From a virus: a stretch of 35,942 bases of DNA. Shown in pieces: positions 1 to 8,242 of this stretch. The notes under the pieces are model-generated. The model searched no databases. It had not been told where the DNA came from and saw only the letters and a program-made list of their open reading frames with translations. Numbering within the stretch: the first letter of the stretch is position 1; every line of letters begins with the position of its first letter. The translations under genes and the position numbers were made by a program. The DNA lies in IMG/VR virus record IMGVR_UViG_3300009184_000014, positions 1 through 35,942 of that record; one strand, given 5' to 3'.

Positions 1-123
1 CCAATCTGATATGTACCAGTTGTTCCAATAAGACCAGTTGCAGTTACTCTATACCAACCATTACCTACAGATGTAATTGTTCCTCCTTGTCCTGTAGAAA
101 CACCACCTGTTGTAATTTGTCCA
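1..123. repeat. Direct terminal repeat, left copy (contig circularisation overlap)
   Basis: Bases 1-123 are identical to 35820-35942. The repeat lies inside a fibre gene whose frame stays open across the junction, so it is best explained as overlap of a circular assembly. A physical terminal redundancy or circularly permuted headful DNA would look the same. The unit genome is then about 35,819 bp. Confidence 0.95.
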
Positions 124-569
124 AAAACAGATACAGTAGAAACATCGTACCTAGTTCTGATGCTAGGGTTTCCTGTGCCTATCCACAACTGGAAAAAGTT
201 TCTGCCGTTTACTTTTACATAGGCGGAAACTGTGACGGATGCTGTACCCGATAACGATATGGATGTGGGAGAACCAAGCCAATGTAAACTTGTGCCTGTG
301 TTTTCAGTAAAAGTATCTGCGGTTGTAGTTCCATCAGGTGCGGCTATTGAATTAGCAGTTATAGTTGACGCTGATTTTGTCCAGTACGCATTATCAAATT
401 CTTGGCTGTAAGTAAACAAATTCTGTTCAGCTACAGCAGAAGTATTGTCATCATAATATGTAGCAGTAGTAGGTCTGCTAAATGTAATTCTAGGGTCGAG
501 TGCTTCTGTGTTAGCGAAATCTAGTAATAAAGAAGGTCTAATGCTTGGGTAATTTGCGGAGATTGTCAT
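1..569 (-). CDS. Tail fibre / appendage protein, N-terminal part (gene crosses contig junction)
   Basis: The ATG is at 569-567, one base before the stop of the next fibre gene upstream. The frame runs off base 1 and continues at 35819, joining the 34574-35942 part into one 604-aa protein with a split GGG codon at the junction. The N-terminus reads MTISANYPSIRPSLLLDFAN. It is followed by a carbohydrate-binding-like jelly-roll module of a type common in phage fibre and head-spike proteins: NLFTYSQEFDNAYW, then APDGTTTAD, ITSVGNGWYRV and finally GLFIWGAQ. A second copy of the same module lies in the other half. The order of genes in the late operon suggests a virion surface or receptor-binding role. 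The specific ligand cannot be told. Confidence 0.85.
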   Translation of the reverse strand, partial: MTISANYPSIRPSLLLDFANTEALDPRITFSRPTTATYYDDNTSAVAEQNLFTYSQEFDNAYWTKSASTITANSIAAPDGTTTADTFTENTGTSLHWLGSPTSISLSGTASVTVSAYVKVNGRNFFQLWIGTGNPSIRTRYDVSTVSVFGQITTGGVSTGQGGTITSVGNGWYRVTATGLIGTTGTYQI

Positions 570-570
570 G

Positions 571-2325
571 TTAAGCCACTATCCAGTTTGTGCCGTTATA
601 AAAAACAGGGATTGTTACTGCGCCACCACCAACAACAGTAGAGCCATAAGTAGGTGCTAAAGCATTGGTGACATAAGCCCTCATGCCTGTTACGCCTGTA
701 GGTAAGGTAGCTACTGTGTAGCCTGTGGTTTGTATTACGCCTGTAAATATTGTTGATTTATTAGTGTTGTTCCAGTATTGACTATAATTACCATCGCCAT
801 CAGATAACACAACATAATTACTTGCTGTGCGAATATCTAAACCACCTTGATTGCCTGTGTAAGCACCTAAAATAGAATTTTTACCGCCTGTAGTTATTGC
901 AAACCCTGATAACGGGCCGACAAAAGTGCTATATGAACTTGTTGTTGTACCGTATCCAGCTACAGCACCGACAAAAACATTGTAACTTCCCGAAGTGTTT
1001 GAATTTGCAGACCTTTCACCAATATATACATTTTCAACACCAGTTGTGTTTCCTAATCCAGCTTGATAGCCTACAAAAATATTGTTTTGAGAAATTGTGG
1101 TGTTATAGCCAGCTTGAAAACCAACAGCAGTATTTTGATAGCCTGTTGTGTTTTTATTTAATGTTTGATATCCATTTGAAACATTGCTAAAGCCAGTTGT
1201 GTTTGTCGCAAAAGCACTATTACCAACAACCGTATTTGTATTTACAGCACCACTACCAAGACCTACAGTCAAAGTATTTATATTGGCATCGCCAGTAAGA
1301 ATTACTCCAGCCTTATCTTCATAAGCCATGCTACCTAAATACTGGTTTAATGGGATTTGGCTAGGGGAAGAACCTACATCAGCCTGTGATACAAAGTTAT
1401 AACCATTTTCTTTCATTACCCCACTAACCATAGTGTAGGTAGAATTTCCCGCTAAAACTCCAGCGTTGTTGTACTGAATTTGAGTATCAGAGCCACCAGC
1501 ACCAGCCGCAGGGCTTCCCCATGTAGGAGTAGCACCACTACCAGCAGAGGTTAATACTTGACCGCTAGTGCCAAAGTTAGTAGTGCCTGTAATATTAGTG
1601 TTTAGTCCGATAGCACCACTAGCATTGATTACATGGGCTTTGTTTCCTGTTGTTCCCCAAGCTAAATAAGTCTTGTAGCCGTTGCCCGAACCATAGGTAA
1701 TATCACCATCGTGTCCTGAATAGTAAATGCCGTTATTAAGGCTAAAGTAATCGCTAGGAGTTCCACTACTAAACACAGAGGAGTTCATGCCAAACTCACC
1801 ATAGTAGGTAGAATCTGTGCCTAAATCGTTACTGACTGCAAAGTTTGTAGAAGCACCAGCAGTTCCACTCTTGTTTTGCATTACATTCTGTAGATAGCTT
1901 CCTGCTACTGTTGCGCCATTGGTTTGCGCAGAATTTGAAGCGTTGTAGCTTAAAACAGGGGTAAGGTTACTAGCAGAATTAGTCGCTAGATTGGGTACAG
2001 TTACAAGCCCATTGGAATCTTGGTATACCGATTTTCCTGCGGGGTAATCACAAAATACATTCTTTGTGCCACTTGTAAAGCTAACTTTAGACCCTGTGCT
2101 AGACGCTAGGACTGTATCCCTTGAGATACTGCCTGCGCTAACTGTTCCAATACCTACTTCCCATTCTGTTGTGTTGGGGTTTTCAATAGTGTAGTAAGTC
2201 GTGTTGGTATTGCCGATTGCGTTTGAAAAGGTGTCAAAGCCTACTACAGCACCCTTTAGCGTAAACGAGCCTGTGCCTGTGGTATCAGATGTTTCTAGTA
2301 CCCTGTCTTTAAGGATTAATGCCAT
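571..2325 (-). CDS. Tail fibre / adhesin with YadA-head-like repeats
   Basis: 584 aa; the ATG overlaps the portal stop as TAATG. The N-terminus (MALILKDRVLETSDTTGTG, then EWEVGIGT and ISRDTVLASS) matches a domain frequently found at the start of phage fibre or appendage proteins, likely the virion anchor. The middle is Thr/Ser/Asn/Gly rich. Roughly residues 360-480 contain a series of short repeats of the type NTAVGFQAG, NIFVGYQAG, NVYIGERSA, NVFVGAVAG, resembling the left-handed beta-roll head repeats of trimeric autotransporter adhesins. The C-terminus (APTYGSTVVGGGA, FYNGTNWIVA) is a small domain often seen at fibre ends. A receptor-binding trimer is likely; the ligand is unknown. Confidence 0.85.
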   Translation of the reverse strand: MALILKDRVLETSDTTGTGSFTLKGAVVGFDTFSNAIGNTNTTYYTIENPNTTEWEVGIGTVSAGSISRDTVLASSTGSKVSFTSGTKNVFCDYPAGKSVYQDSNGLVTVPNLATNSASNLTPVLSYNASNSAQTNGATVAGSYLQNVMQNKSGTAGASTNFAVSNDLGTDSTYYGEFGMNSSVFSSGTPSDYFSLNNGIYYSGHDGDITYGSGNGYKTYLAWGTTGNKAHVINASGAIGLNTNITGTTNFGTSGQVLTSAGSGATPTWGSPAAGAGGSDTQIQYNNAGVLAGNSTYTMVSGVMKENGYNFVSQADVGSSPSQIPLNQYLGSMAYEDKAGVILTGDANINTLTVGLGSGAVNTNTVVGNSAFATNTTGFSNVSNGYQTLNKNTTGYQNTAVGFQAGYNTTISQNNIFVGYQAGLGNTTGVENVYIGERSANSNTSGSYNVFVGAVAGYGTTTSSYSTFVGPLSGFAITTGGKNSILGAYTGNQGGLDIRTASNYVVLSDGDGNYSQYWNNTNKSTIFTGVIQTTGYTVATLPTGVTGMRAYVTNALAPTYGSTVVGGGAVTIPVFYNGTNWIVA

Positions 2326-4649
2326 TATTTAACCCCTACAATTTTGCCGTTTTCGTCACGAATAACTGTTTTCGGTTGGGCAATCTTTTCATACAAAGCA
2401 GAAATCATTTGCGCCAACTGTTGATTATGCAGTTGTAACTCTTGTAAGGCTGGCTCTAGTGGATGTTTTACCATATCGTACCCCATTATATCTTGTAACA
2501 ATTTAGCTGTTTCTACATTAGCGGTATAGGCAGAAGAACCATCGTCTAGTCCTGCGCCAATTCTAGCAGTTTCTATCTTATTAGCGTTATTTAGGTAGGC
2601 AACAAGAATCTCTTTATTGTTGTCTAACTCTGATTTTTTCTCGCCAGCAGTAATCTTCATCTGCTCTAACTGGGAATTGGAATCTGCTTCACGCTGATTA
2701 CGCTCATTTTCCAGTTGGAATTTAAGCTGATTCTCTTGTGCTTGGTACTCTTGCTTGGCCTTCTCAAGTTCCATCTGCATCTGCATCTTTTGTTGCTCAA
2801 GTTGCATATTCTGTTGGGCTTGTGCTTGTGCGGCCTGCATCTTGGATTGCTCAATCTGCATCTGCATCTGCATTTTTTGTTGTTCAGGACTTGGTGGTTT
2901 GGGTTGTCCTTCTGCTTGTTTAGCTTGTTCGCGGAACTTGTCAGCAGTTTCGTCAATGATTCCCTCAAGACCTTTACCACACTTAAACGCAGTTACGGCA
3001 AACTTTAACATTTCCATCAACATCGGTGTAGCTTCAGGCACTTGTGATGCCATCGGTACGGCTTGTTGAAAGAACTGACCCATAGCGGATAAGAACTCCA
3101 TCCTGTCAGCTTTTTCTTGCTGTTCGTCTTGGAATATCATCGAATCGCTAGTGACTTCCACGCGGAAGTTCTTGGCGGCTTCGTTTCTTAATAGTTGTAA
3201 AGCTTGTGGGATATGCTGTTGGTCACTCTGACTTAACTGCATCGCGCCCGAAATCTTGACAATCGTATCGTCTGTAAAGTGGTTACAAATGATTTGCGCC
3301 TTGATGGACAGCAGTTCTGTAGCAAAGTCTACGACTGCGTGTTGCATAGTCTTTAAGCGACCTGCCGCGTTGTTAGACTTAATAATCTGTGCGCCAAGGG
3401 TTTCGTTGGGGTCAGTCTGTCCACGCTGAATATCAGCGATACCCATAATCTCGTAGATTTGACCCTTGACCTGATCCATAGCCTGATAAGCCATAGTCAA
3501 TGCGGCCGCGATAGGTTGGATGTCTACTATATTGATAGCACCTTGCATACCCTGTTTCTCTGCAAACGCGCCCCAGTTCTTAACTGGAATTAATGTATTG
3601 TTTTCGCCTTCGGAGAACAGACGGGCAAGACTAGGTTCAGAAGCGTCATAGACACCCCGAACTTTCAATGCTTGTATAAACCCGTCTATACGGTCAGCCA
3701 ATGTGTCTAGCTGTCTTGCTTGGTCTTGGTACAGAACAAAGTCAGGGATAGGCTCAAGCTTATCGCTGGTCAATGTAGCGTACAAAGGTTTAGGGCATGG
3801 CCAAAAGTTTTCTAACTTAAGTGGGTCAGGTCTTGTGTCTAGGATTTCGCCCATAGACTTGGATAACCAAATAACTTCGCCTGTAGTCTTATCCCAAATT
3901 TCGTATACACAAGCTTCTGACGCGCCTTCGCCCATCTTCTCGTTGTAAGTCTTTGAATTTTCAGGCTTTGTATCAAGTGGAATCTTGCCGCCAAGTTCCT
4001 CGCCAAAGCGTTCTACTAGGGCAGGTCTGCCCATATAGACCTTACGCCATACGGCTGTTACTTCTTCCCATGTCCTAGCAATGGTATGACCAAAGTCACG
4101 CCAGTAAACATAGTCAACAGGGGCGCATTCGTACTCAATTCTTTCTTGATCTTCACGATGCATACCGCCTTCGGTTTCAGCTTCGTCAATATCTTCTGTT
4201 ACTTGGAAGCCATCATCGGGTACATCAGCACCTTCTATCTCATCTTCTTTAGCCTTGCCAGTAATATGTGGCTCGTAGCGCACCCAGCTAGTACCACGAC
4301 CACCAAGCAAGCGATCTTGTACAGACTGATTCATTGCAGACTTGTAGTCACCGTAGTGGGTGATCTCGTAGTCTAATGCTCGCTCTAACATCATTGATGC
4401 AACACGGGCTATTGGATCATTATCGCGAAATTTACGACTTACATCAGGTCTTGGCAGTCTTGCAAAGATAGCTGGGGTAATGGTTTGGACATTACTCCAA
4501 AGGATATTAAACTTGGCGTTAGGGTTGTTTCTAGTACGACTGTCATCCCTGTATCGCTTGATAATTCTATCTGTACGACCTTCCCATTCCTTGAAGCTAC
4601 GCTCGTAGCCTGCGATGGTGTTATACCAATCTTGGTATGTATGATCCAT
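2325..4649 (-). CDS. Portal protein (P22-like)
   Basis: 774 aa, close to the large P22-type portals (about 725 aa). It forms the dodecameric ring at the capsid vertex through which DNA enters and leaves. The N-terminal half has typical portal features: NILWSNVQTITPAIFARLPR, followed by repeated references to DYEITHYGDYK and RGTSWVRYEPH. The last third is an extremely Gln/Met-rich coiled coil (about residues 590-690, QKMQMQMQIEQSK and similar), consistent with the C-terminal helical barrel of P22-like portals. It follows terL by 2 bases and overlaps the fibre gene by TAATG. The repetitive Q-rich coding stretch creates several spurious open frames on both strands. Confidence 0.9.
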   Translation of the reverse strand: MDHTYQDWYNTIAGYERSFKEWEGRTDRIIKRYRDDSRTRNNPNAKFNILWSNVQTITPAIFARLPRPDVSRKFRDNDPIARVASMMLERALDYEITHYGDYKSAMNQSVQDRLLGGRGTSWVRYEPHITGKAKEDEIEGADVPDDGFQVTEDIDEAETEGGMHREDQERIEYECAPVDYVYWRDFGHTIARTWEEVTAVWRKVYMGRPALVERFGEELGGKIPLDTKPENSKTYNEKMGEGASEACVYEIWDKTTGEVIWLSKSMGEILDTRPDPLKLENFWPCPKPLYATLTSDKLEPIPDFVLYQDQARQLDTLADRIDGFIQALKVRGVYDASEPSLARLFSEGENNTLIPVKNWGAFAEKQGMQGAINIVDIQPIAAALTMAYQAMDQVKGQIYEIMGIADIQRGQTDPNETLGAQIIKSNNAAGRLKTMQHAVVDFATELLSIKAQIICNHFTDDTIVKISGAMQLSQSDQQHIPQALQLLRNEAAKNFRVEVTSDSMIFQDEQQEKADRMEFLSAMGQFFQQAVPMASQVPEATPMLMEMLKFAVTAFKCGKGLEGIIDETADKFREQAKQAEGQPKPPSPEQQKMQMQMQIEQSKMQAAQAQAQQNMQLEQQKMQMQMELEKAKQEYQAQENQLKFQLENERNQREADSNSQLEQMKITAGEKKSELDNNKEILVAYLNNANKIETARIGAGLDDGSSAYTANVETAKLLQDIMGYDMVKHPLEPALQELQLHNQQLAQMISALYEKIAQPKTVIRDENGKIVGVK

Positions 4650-4651
4650 AT

Positions 4652-6001
4652 TTATATCCTGCGAATAGTTTGTTTAGGTGTCATTTTCCACATTTCGTCA
4701 AGCGTTACATCCGTTTGGCCGACATGAAGTCCTTTGATTCTTGTGTCCTTAAGGATAGGGCTATCCTCGTCTTTCCATACAATTGAAAGATACCGCATTG
4801 CGTCTGCCGAATGGCTGGTGAAATCGTGTTTTGGGCGATCCCTAAAACATTTCTTATCGTCATCCCATTCCCTTTGATATTGACGCAAACATTCGATACC
4901 TTCTTCGCATCTATTATCGAACCAAGCGCGAGTTAATGCAAGCCTTGTTGCCTGTATTCCATCCTGAATTGACAGATTTGGAACAATTTTAAAGTGTTTT
5001 ATGTCAATTTTTGTCGCAAATTGTTCGATTATGCTCTTGCCACCCGATGCCATAGTTTTGGCTCTAGCGTCATGGGGCAGGTAATGGTAGCCGTACTTGT
5101 ACCCAAACTCATCCTCTTTTTGGGCGAGTAGTCCTGTGTAGTAGGGGATGGCTTGACCGTTAGATGAGTGATGGTCTAGCACCCGTATCTCACCGTACAC
5201 CACCTGAAACCACCATATTGAGGTGCTATCGTTGAAGCCCAAATCCCAAGCAGTATGGCAAGGAAACATAGGGTCGTAGTCAACGGTAGTAATACGCTCC
5301 AAATCTGTGATCCTACGCATTTCTTGACCATAGTACGCCCCTAAAATAGCCGCTTCAAATGAGCATAAAAACTCTTGCTCGTACTGGTTGGATGACATAG
5401 ACTGCTGGGCATCCAGTAGTTCAGCATCGGGCAGTAGCCCTGAATGGTCAGCCCGTAAGGTTTTGACATACCAATTAGGGTTCTTTAGACCCTCGTTATA
5501 GATGTCATAGAAGGCATTGTGTCCCTTTGGTGTACCGATAAAGGTAGCCCATCCCTGCCTGTCTGTAAGCAATGGCCTAACAATCTCACCCCACAGTCGG
5601 GGCTTCATGTCTGCGTACTCGTCTAATACCACGCCATCAAGATAAAGCCCACGCAAAGCGTCAGGATTATCAGCACCAAACAGTCTAATTTTTGCTCCGT
5701 TGACAAGTTCCACCCACAATTCTGATTGATTAGCCTTAACAATGGCTGGTTCTGCAAATTTTAATAAATAGTCCCACGCGATATTCTTGGCTTGTGCGTA
5801 ATATGGTGCAATATAGGCGTACCTGCCATCAGGCTTATTCTCATGTATTGCCCTACGAATAGTGTCGCAGATGGTAGCGACTGTCTTTCCTGCGCGCCTG
5901 TGGCAGACCAGTACAGCCCAGCGTTCCTCGCGCCTATGAAAGTCAAGGAAAGCTTCCCTAGCCTTGTAGGGGTACTCGTATCTTTTAACTACCTCAATCA
6001 A
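4652..6001 (-). CDS. terL: Terminase large subunit
   Basis: 449 aa packaging motor and nuclease. The ATPase half shows Walker A CHRRAGKT (residues 33-40) and Walker B GVVLDE (D127, E128). The nuclease half has acidic residues expected for the RNase H-like fold: D253 and D258 in TAWDLGFNDST, and D400 in HSADAMRY. The start is TTG at 6001, since an in-frame stop lies a few codons upstream and no ATG precedes the conserved N-terminus; it overlaps the terS stop by 8 bases, suggesting translational coupling. The order terS-terL-portal is typical. Circular permutation of the assembly would fit headful packaging, which is inference. Confidence 0.95.
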   Translation of the reverse strand: MIEVVKRYEYPYKAREAFLDFHRREERWAVLVCHRRAGKTVATICDTIRRAIHENKPDGRYAYIAPYYAQAKNIAWDYLLKFAEPAIVKANQSELWVELVNGAKIRLFGADNPDALRGLYLDGVVLDEYADMKPRLWGEIVRPLLTDRQGWATFIGTPKGHNAFYDIYNEGLKNPNWYVKTLRADHSGLLPDAELLDAQQSMSSNQYEQEFLCSFEAAILGAYYGQEMRRITDLERITTVDYDPMFPCHTAWDLGFNDSTSIWWFQVVYGEIRVLDHHSSNGQAIPYYTGLLAQKEDEFGYKYGYHYLPHDARAKTMASGGKSIIEQFATKIDIKHFKIVPNLSIQDGIQATRLALTRAWFDNRCEEGIECLRQYQREWDDDKKCFRDRPKHDFTSHSADAMRYLSIVWKDEDSPILKDTRIKGLHVGQTDVTLDEMWKMTPKQTIRRI

Positions 6002-6314
6002 GGAACTTGTGTTCGTGAACTATTGTTACTGGCTCATCCTGTGGGCTAGTGTGTTCTGTCCTAGATAGTTTAGGCACATGGAACTCTGCTACCTGCATTA
6101 AACAATCAAATGCTACTTTAGAACCAAACTTTTCATTGTTAGCAATGTCATCAAGCCATGCTTGTAGCCTATCAGCGTTGTTATCAACAAAAGCCGCAAA
6201 TGCTAATCGAGCCGCGCCCGTAGCTTTGTTAGGTGTACCAGCTTGTCTGCCCCCAGTTTTGGGTGATCCTTTAAGCTTGCCACCTTTTCTAGGAGTTTCT
6301 ACTTTAGATTGCAT
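5994..6314 (-). CDS. terS: Terminase small subunit
   Basis: 106 aa. The basic N-terminus with KTGGRQAGTPNKATGAAR is a common signature of small terminase subunits and related packaging proteins; it is followed by a helical segment (AFAAFVDNNADRLQAWLDDI) and an acidic-to-basic C-terminal tail. The family recognises phage DNA and hands it to TerL. ATG at 6314; the stop overlaps the TTG start of terL. The assignment rests on the motif plus position directly upstream of terL. Confidence 0.85.
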   Translation of the reverse strand: MQSKVETPRKGGKLKGSPKTGGRQAGTPNKATGAARLAFAAFVDNNADRLQAWLDDIANNEKFGSKVAFDCLMQVAEFHVPKLSRTEHTSPQDEPVTIVHEHKFLD

Positions 6315-6355
6315 ACCTTATCCAAGTGGTTGATTAAGATAGGTTAATTGTAGCG

Positions 6356-6523
6356 TTATTTATGCTTTTTGGCTAACTCTTTAGCAATCATATCTTTACG
6401 AGTTTCTTTGCCGTGCTTACTCTCAACATTTTTATTAAGAGCGTCAGCAAATTCATGTACCCAATCAGGTATAGGTTTCTTATCTCCTATCCAATTTGAT
6501 TTATTTTCCAATTGTGCCTTCAT
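6356..6523 (-). CDS. Small basic protein of unknown function
   Basis: 55 aa starting MKAQLENKSNWIGDKKPI and ending ELAKKHK. Its ATG lies 23 bases inside the 3' end of the zeta-like kinase gene, and its stop is about 40 bases before terS. Charged (many Lys, Glu) with a predicted helical C-terminal half. I do not recognise a family. The tight overlap with the kinase gene makes a functional link possible (for example an antitoxin or regulator), but nothing in the sequence demonstrates that. Confidence 0.6.
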   Translation of the reverse strand: MKAQLENKSNWIGDKKPIPDWVHEFADALNKNVESKHGKETRKDMIAKELAKKHK

Positions 6524-7577
6524 AAGTTTCCTTACTTATTTTACCAGTTTTAAATTCATTTTCTAAAGCATCGCGCAATTTTGTACCCATTTCATCGGAA
6601 TTAAACATGGGCAATTCTTCCAATGAAGATGCCCTAGCTTTGCCTTTACCAAAGGTATTGTTAATAACACCGATACTGACATTAGGGTTATCTTTGTATT
6701 GTTCCATAAGTTGTGGAATTACTTCTCTTACACCTACATGGGTTTTTAAATGTTCTTCAATAGGTACGGTGCGGCCTGAACCTAATTCTTGTTTCATGCG
6801 TTCAGCACGGGTTAAAGCGCCTTCTGTCAAAGATTCAACAGGATCGCGATATACATACACAATATTGACATTACGCCCTGATTCTAGGGCTTGGTCTATC
6901 TTTTTAGTAGCTGAATCCAATTTATTTAAATTAGTATCGTAAATTATTTCCGCTTGTTTGCTTAAACTTGGAAACGCATTTTCTAATGCTGTAGTCTTTC
7001 CTGCTCCTGTGCCACCACCAGTAAACAATACAGTTGAGTTTGGCGCGGCAGGTTGGGCCAGTTTTTGAGCATAAAGTTGTTTAACAAAAGCACTTGCAGG
7101 CTCATGCACATTGGCTGACAAAGTGCGGTTAGCAGCATAGTCAGGGCTTAACTCTCTAGCAATGTCAGTATTTAAGACTTTGCCGCCTTTAGATTCAGCA
7201 AGCAATTGATATTGATTAACTAGGTCAGGGTATTCTTTATCTAGTCTAGTTTGAAACTTTTGACCAATGTTATCTAATGTGGGCGCGGTACTAACCGCTT
7301 TTGAAGTTCTTAATCCTTTGGCCATTAGTGCTGCTGGCAAAACCATTGCACCAATTCCTGCTAACTCACCTTGATTTTGACCTTTTGCATACGCTTCATA
7401 ATTAGGGTTTGTCAGTACACCTTGGCTTTGCATGGAAGGCAAACCTGTAGCGTTTTCTAAAAATCCAGTAGCATAACCAGCTTGACGCGGTTTATTTAGG
7501 CCAACTTGCATTTGTGGATAACCAACATAAGCTTGATTTCCGTCATTTAAACGCAAAAGTTCAGCCAAATTAGGCAT
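6501..7577 (-). CDS. Zeta-toxin-like P-loop kinase domain protein
   Basis: 358 aa. Residues 1-110 are Gly/Ala/Gln rich with a hydrophobic stretch (GELAGIGAMVLPAALMAKG), unlike an enzyme domain and reminiscent of virion or polyvalent proteins. The C-terminal 200 residues hold a zeta-toxin-like kinase: Walker A GGGTGAGKT (187-195), IIYDTN (D214) and YRDPVESL (243-250), then an Arg-rich helix and EHLKTHVGV. Classical zeta toxins phosphorylate UDP-GlcNAc and block wall synthesis, but related domains occur in large phage and plasmid polyvalent proteins whose substrate is not known. It sits in the late operon just upstream of terS. Virion-delivered effector or intracellular late function are both possible. 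Confidence 0.75.
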   Translation of the reverse strand: MPNLAELLRLNDGNQAYVGYPQMQVGLNKPRQAGYATGFLENATGLPSMQSQGVLTNPNYEAYAKGQNQGELAGIGAMVLPAALMAKGLRTSKAVSTAPTLDNIGQKFQTRLDKEYPDLVNQYQLLAESKGGKVLNTDIARELSPDYAANRTLSANVHEPASAFVKQLYAQKLAQPAAPNSTVLFTGGGTGAGKTTALENAFPSLSKQAEIIYDTNLNKLDSATKKIDQALESGRNVNIVYVYRDPVESLTEGALTRAERMKQELGSGRTVPIEEHLKTHVGVREVIPQLMEQYKDNPNVSIGVINNTFGKGKARASSLEELPMFNSDEMGTKLRDALENEFKTGKISKETYEGTIGK

Positions 7578-7726
7578 TATTTAACTTCTTTATCCAAGTC
7601 TTTGAGCTTGTTCGCAATCATCTTCCTGCGCGCAATGCGGTCAGCTTGGTTCTTTTCAAGGGTAGATTGCTTATGCTCACGCAACATAGCATCTTCTTTT
7701 TTGTATTTGCGATCCATATGCTTCAT
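7577..7726 (-). CDS. Small highly charged protein
   Basis: 49 aa, MKHMDRKYKKEDAMLREHKQ at the start, ending DLDKEVK. Almost entirely Lys, Arg, Glu, Asp: probably one long helix. ATG at 7726 overlaps the upstream stop as ATGA; its own stop overlaps the next start as TAATG. These perfect junctions on both sides argue that it is a real gene. Function not recognised; short basic proteins of this kind recur next to phage packaging genes. Confidence 0.7.
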   Translation of the reverse strand: MKHMDRKYKKEDAMLREHKQSTLEKNQADRIARRKMIANKLKDLDKEVK

Positions 7727-7908
7727 GCTTTTTCCTCAATGTACTTGCCGTAAGCTTCTTCTAACTTGGCTTTTCTTGCGCCTTTGGCGTTTTCACGCTC
7801 AACATTTAAGGCAATAGCAGTAGCTTGGGCGGTACTTTTACCTGCCTTTTTCTCTGCCTTAATGTTTTTGCCGACAGATTCGGCTGATCCTGATTTGTCG
7901 AGTGGCAT
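7723..7908 (-). CDS. Small conserved phage protein of the DUF6496-like type
   Basis: 61 aa: MPLDKSGSAESVGKNIKAEK at the N-terminus, then KSTAQATAIALNVEREN. This pattern (MPL...GKS...V..NI..E...GK...QA.AIAL) is common in tiny phage proteins found near packaging and structural genes. Function unknown. It starts 2 bases after the upstream stop and overlaps the next gene by ATGA. Confidence 0.75.
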   Translation of the reverse strand: MPLDKSGSAESVGKNIKAEKKAGKSTAQATAIALNVERENAKGARKAKLEEAYGKYIEEKA

Positions 7909-7910
7909 GA

Positions 7911-8240
7911 TTATTCCTTTGGTATTGAAAAAAACCTATCACCAAATTGGCGTATTTCAAAACCTTTTGGTGCTGTTTCGGTTATATGTTGTTGCTCACC
8001 TGCTACTGCTTTGTGCCAAGTAGGGTGTTGAACGCCTTTAAGCATCATGTAGCTTTCGGCAGGTAAATTGTATTGTTCTATGTATTGCTGTGGTGCTGGT
8101 GCTACTGAACCCCAATGACCTGCATTTACACCTGTTCCTGTGCCACCCATACCATTAGCTTTAGCTGTTTCATAATCGTAGTCTGACCCATACGGATCAA
8201 ATTTACGCAATGCTTGAGCCATATCAATTGGATTAGCCAC
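7911..8240 (-). CDS. Conserved phage hypothetical protein (virion-associated type)
   Basis: 109 aa. The motifs FDPYGSDYDYETAKANGMGG, NAGHWGSVAP and SYMMLKGVQHPTWHKAV resemble short domains seen alone or at the ends of large proteins in many betaproteobacterial phages. The start chosen is GTG at 8240, two bases after the upstream stop; an ATG at 8223 would remove five residues. Its position next to the zeta-like kinase gene suggests the two may correspond to parts of one larger protein in other phages, which is inference. Confidence 0.65.
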   Translation of the reverse strand: MANPIDMAQALRKFDPYGSDYDYETAKANGMGGTGTGVNAGHWGSVAPAPQQYIEQYNLPAESYMMLKGVQHPTWHKAVAGEQQHITETAPKGFEIRQFGDRFFSIPKE

Positions 8241-8242
8241 AA

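Noticed and set aside
1-123. Biological terminal repeat used for packaging
   Set aside because: A 123-bp exact overlap inside a continuous gene is more simply an assembly overlap of a circular or permuted genome; physical ends cannot be told from this sequence.
571-2325. Diversity-generating retroelement target in the fibre genes
   Set aside because: No reverse transcriptase, template repeat or Avd-like gene is visible anywhere in the window, and no adenine-biased variable repeat was noticed.
2666-3069. Several open frames on both strands over the portal C-terminus
   Set aside because: They are shadows of the repetitive Gln/Met codons of the portal coiled coil; none has a start site or recognisable product.
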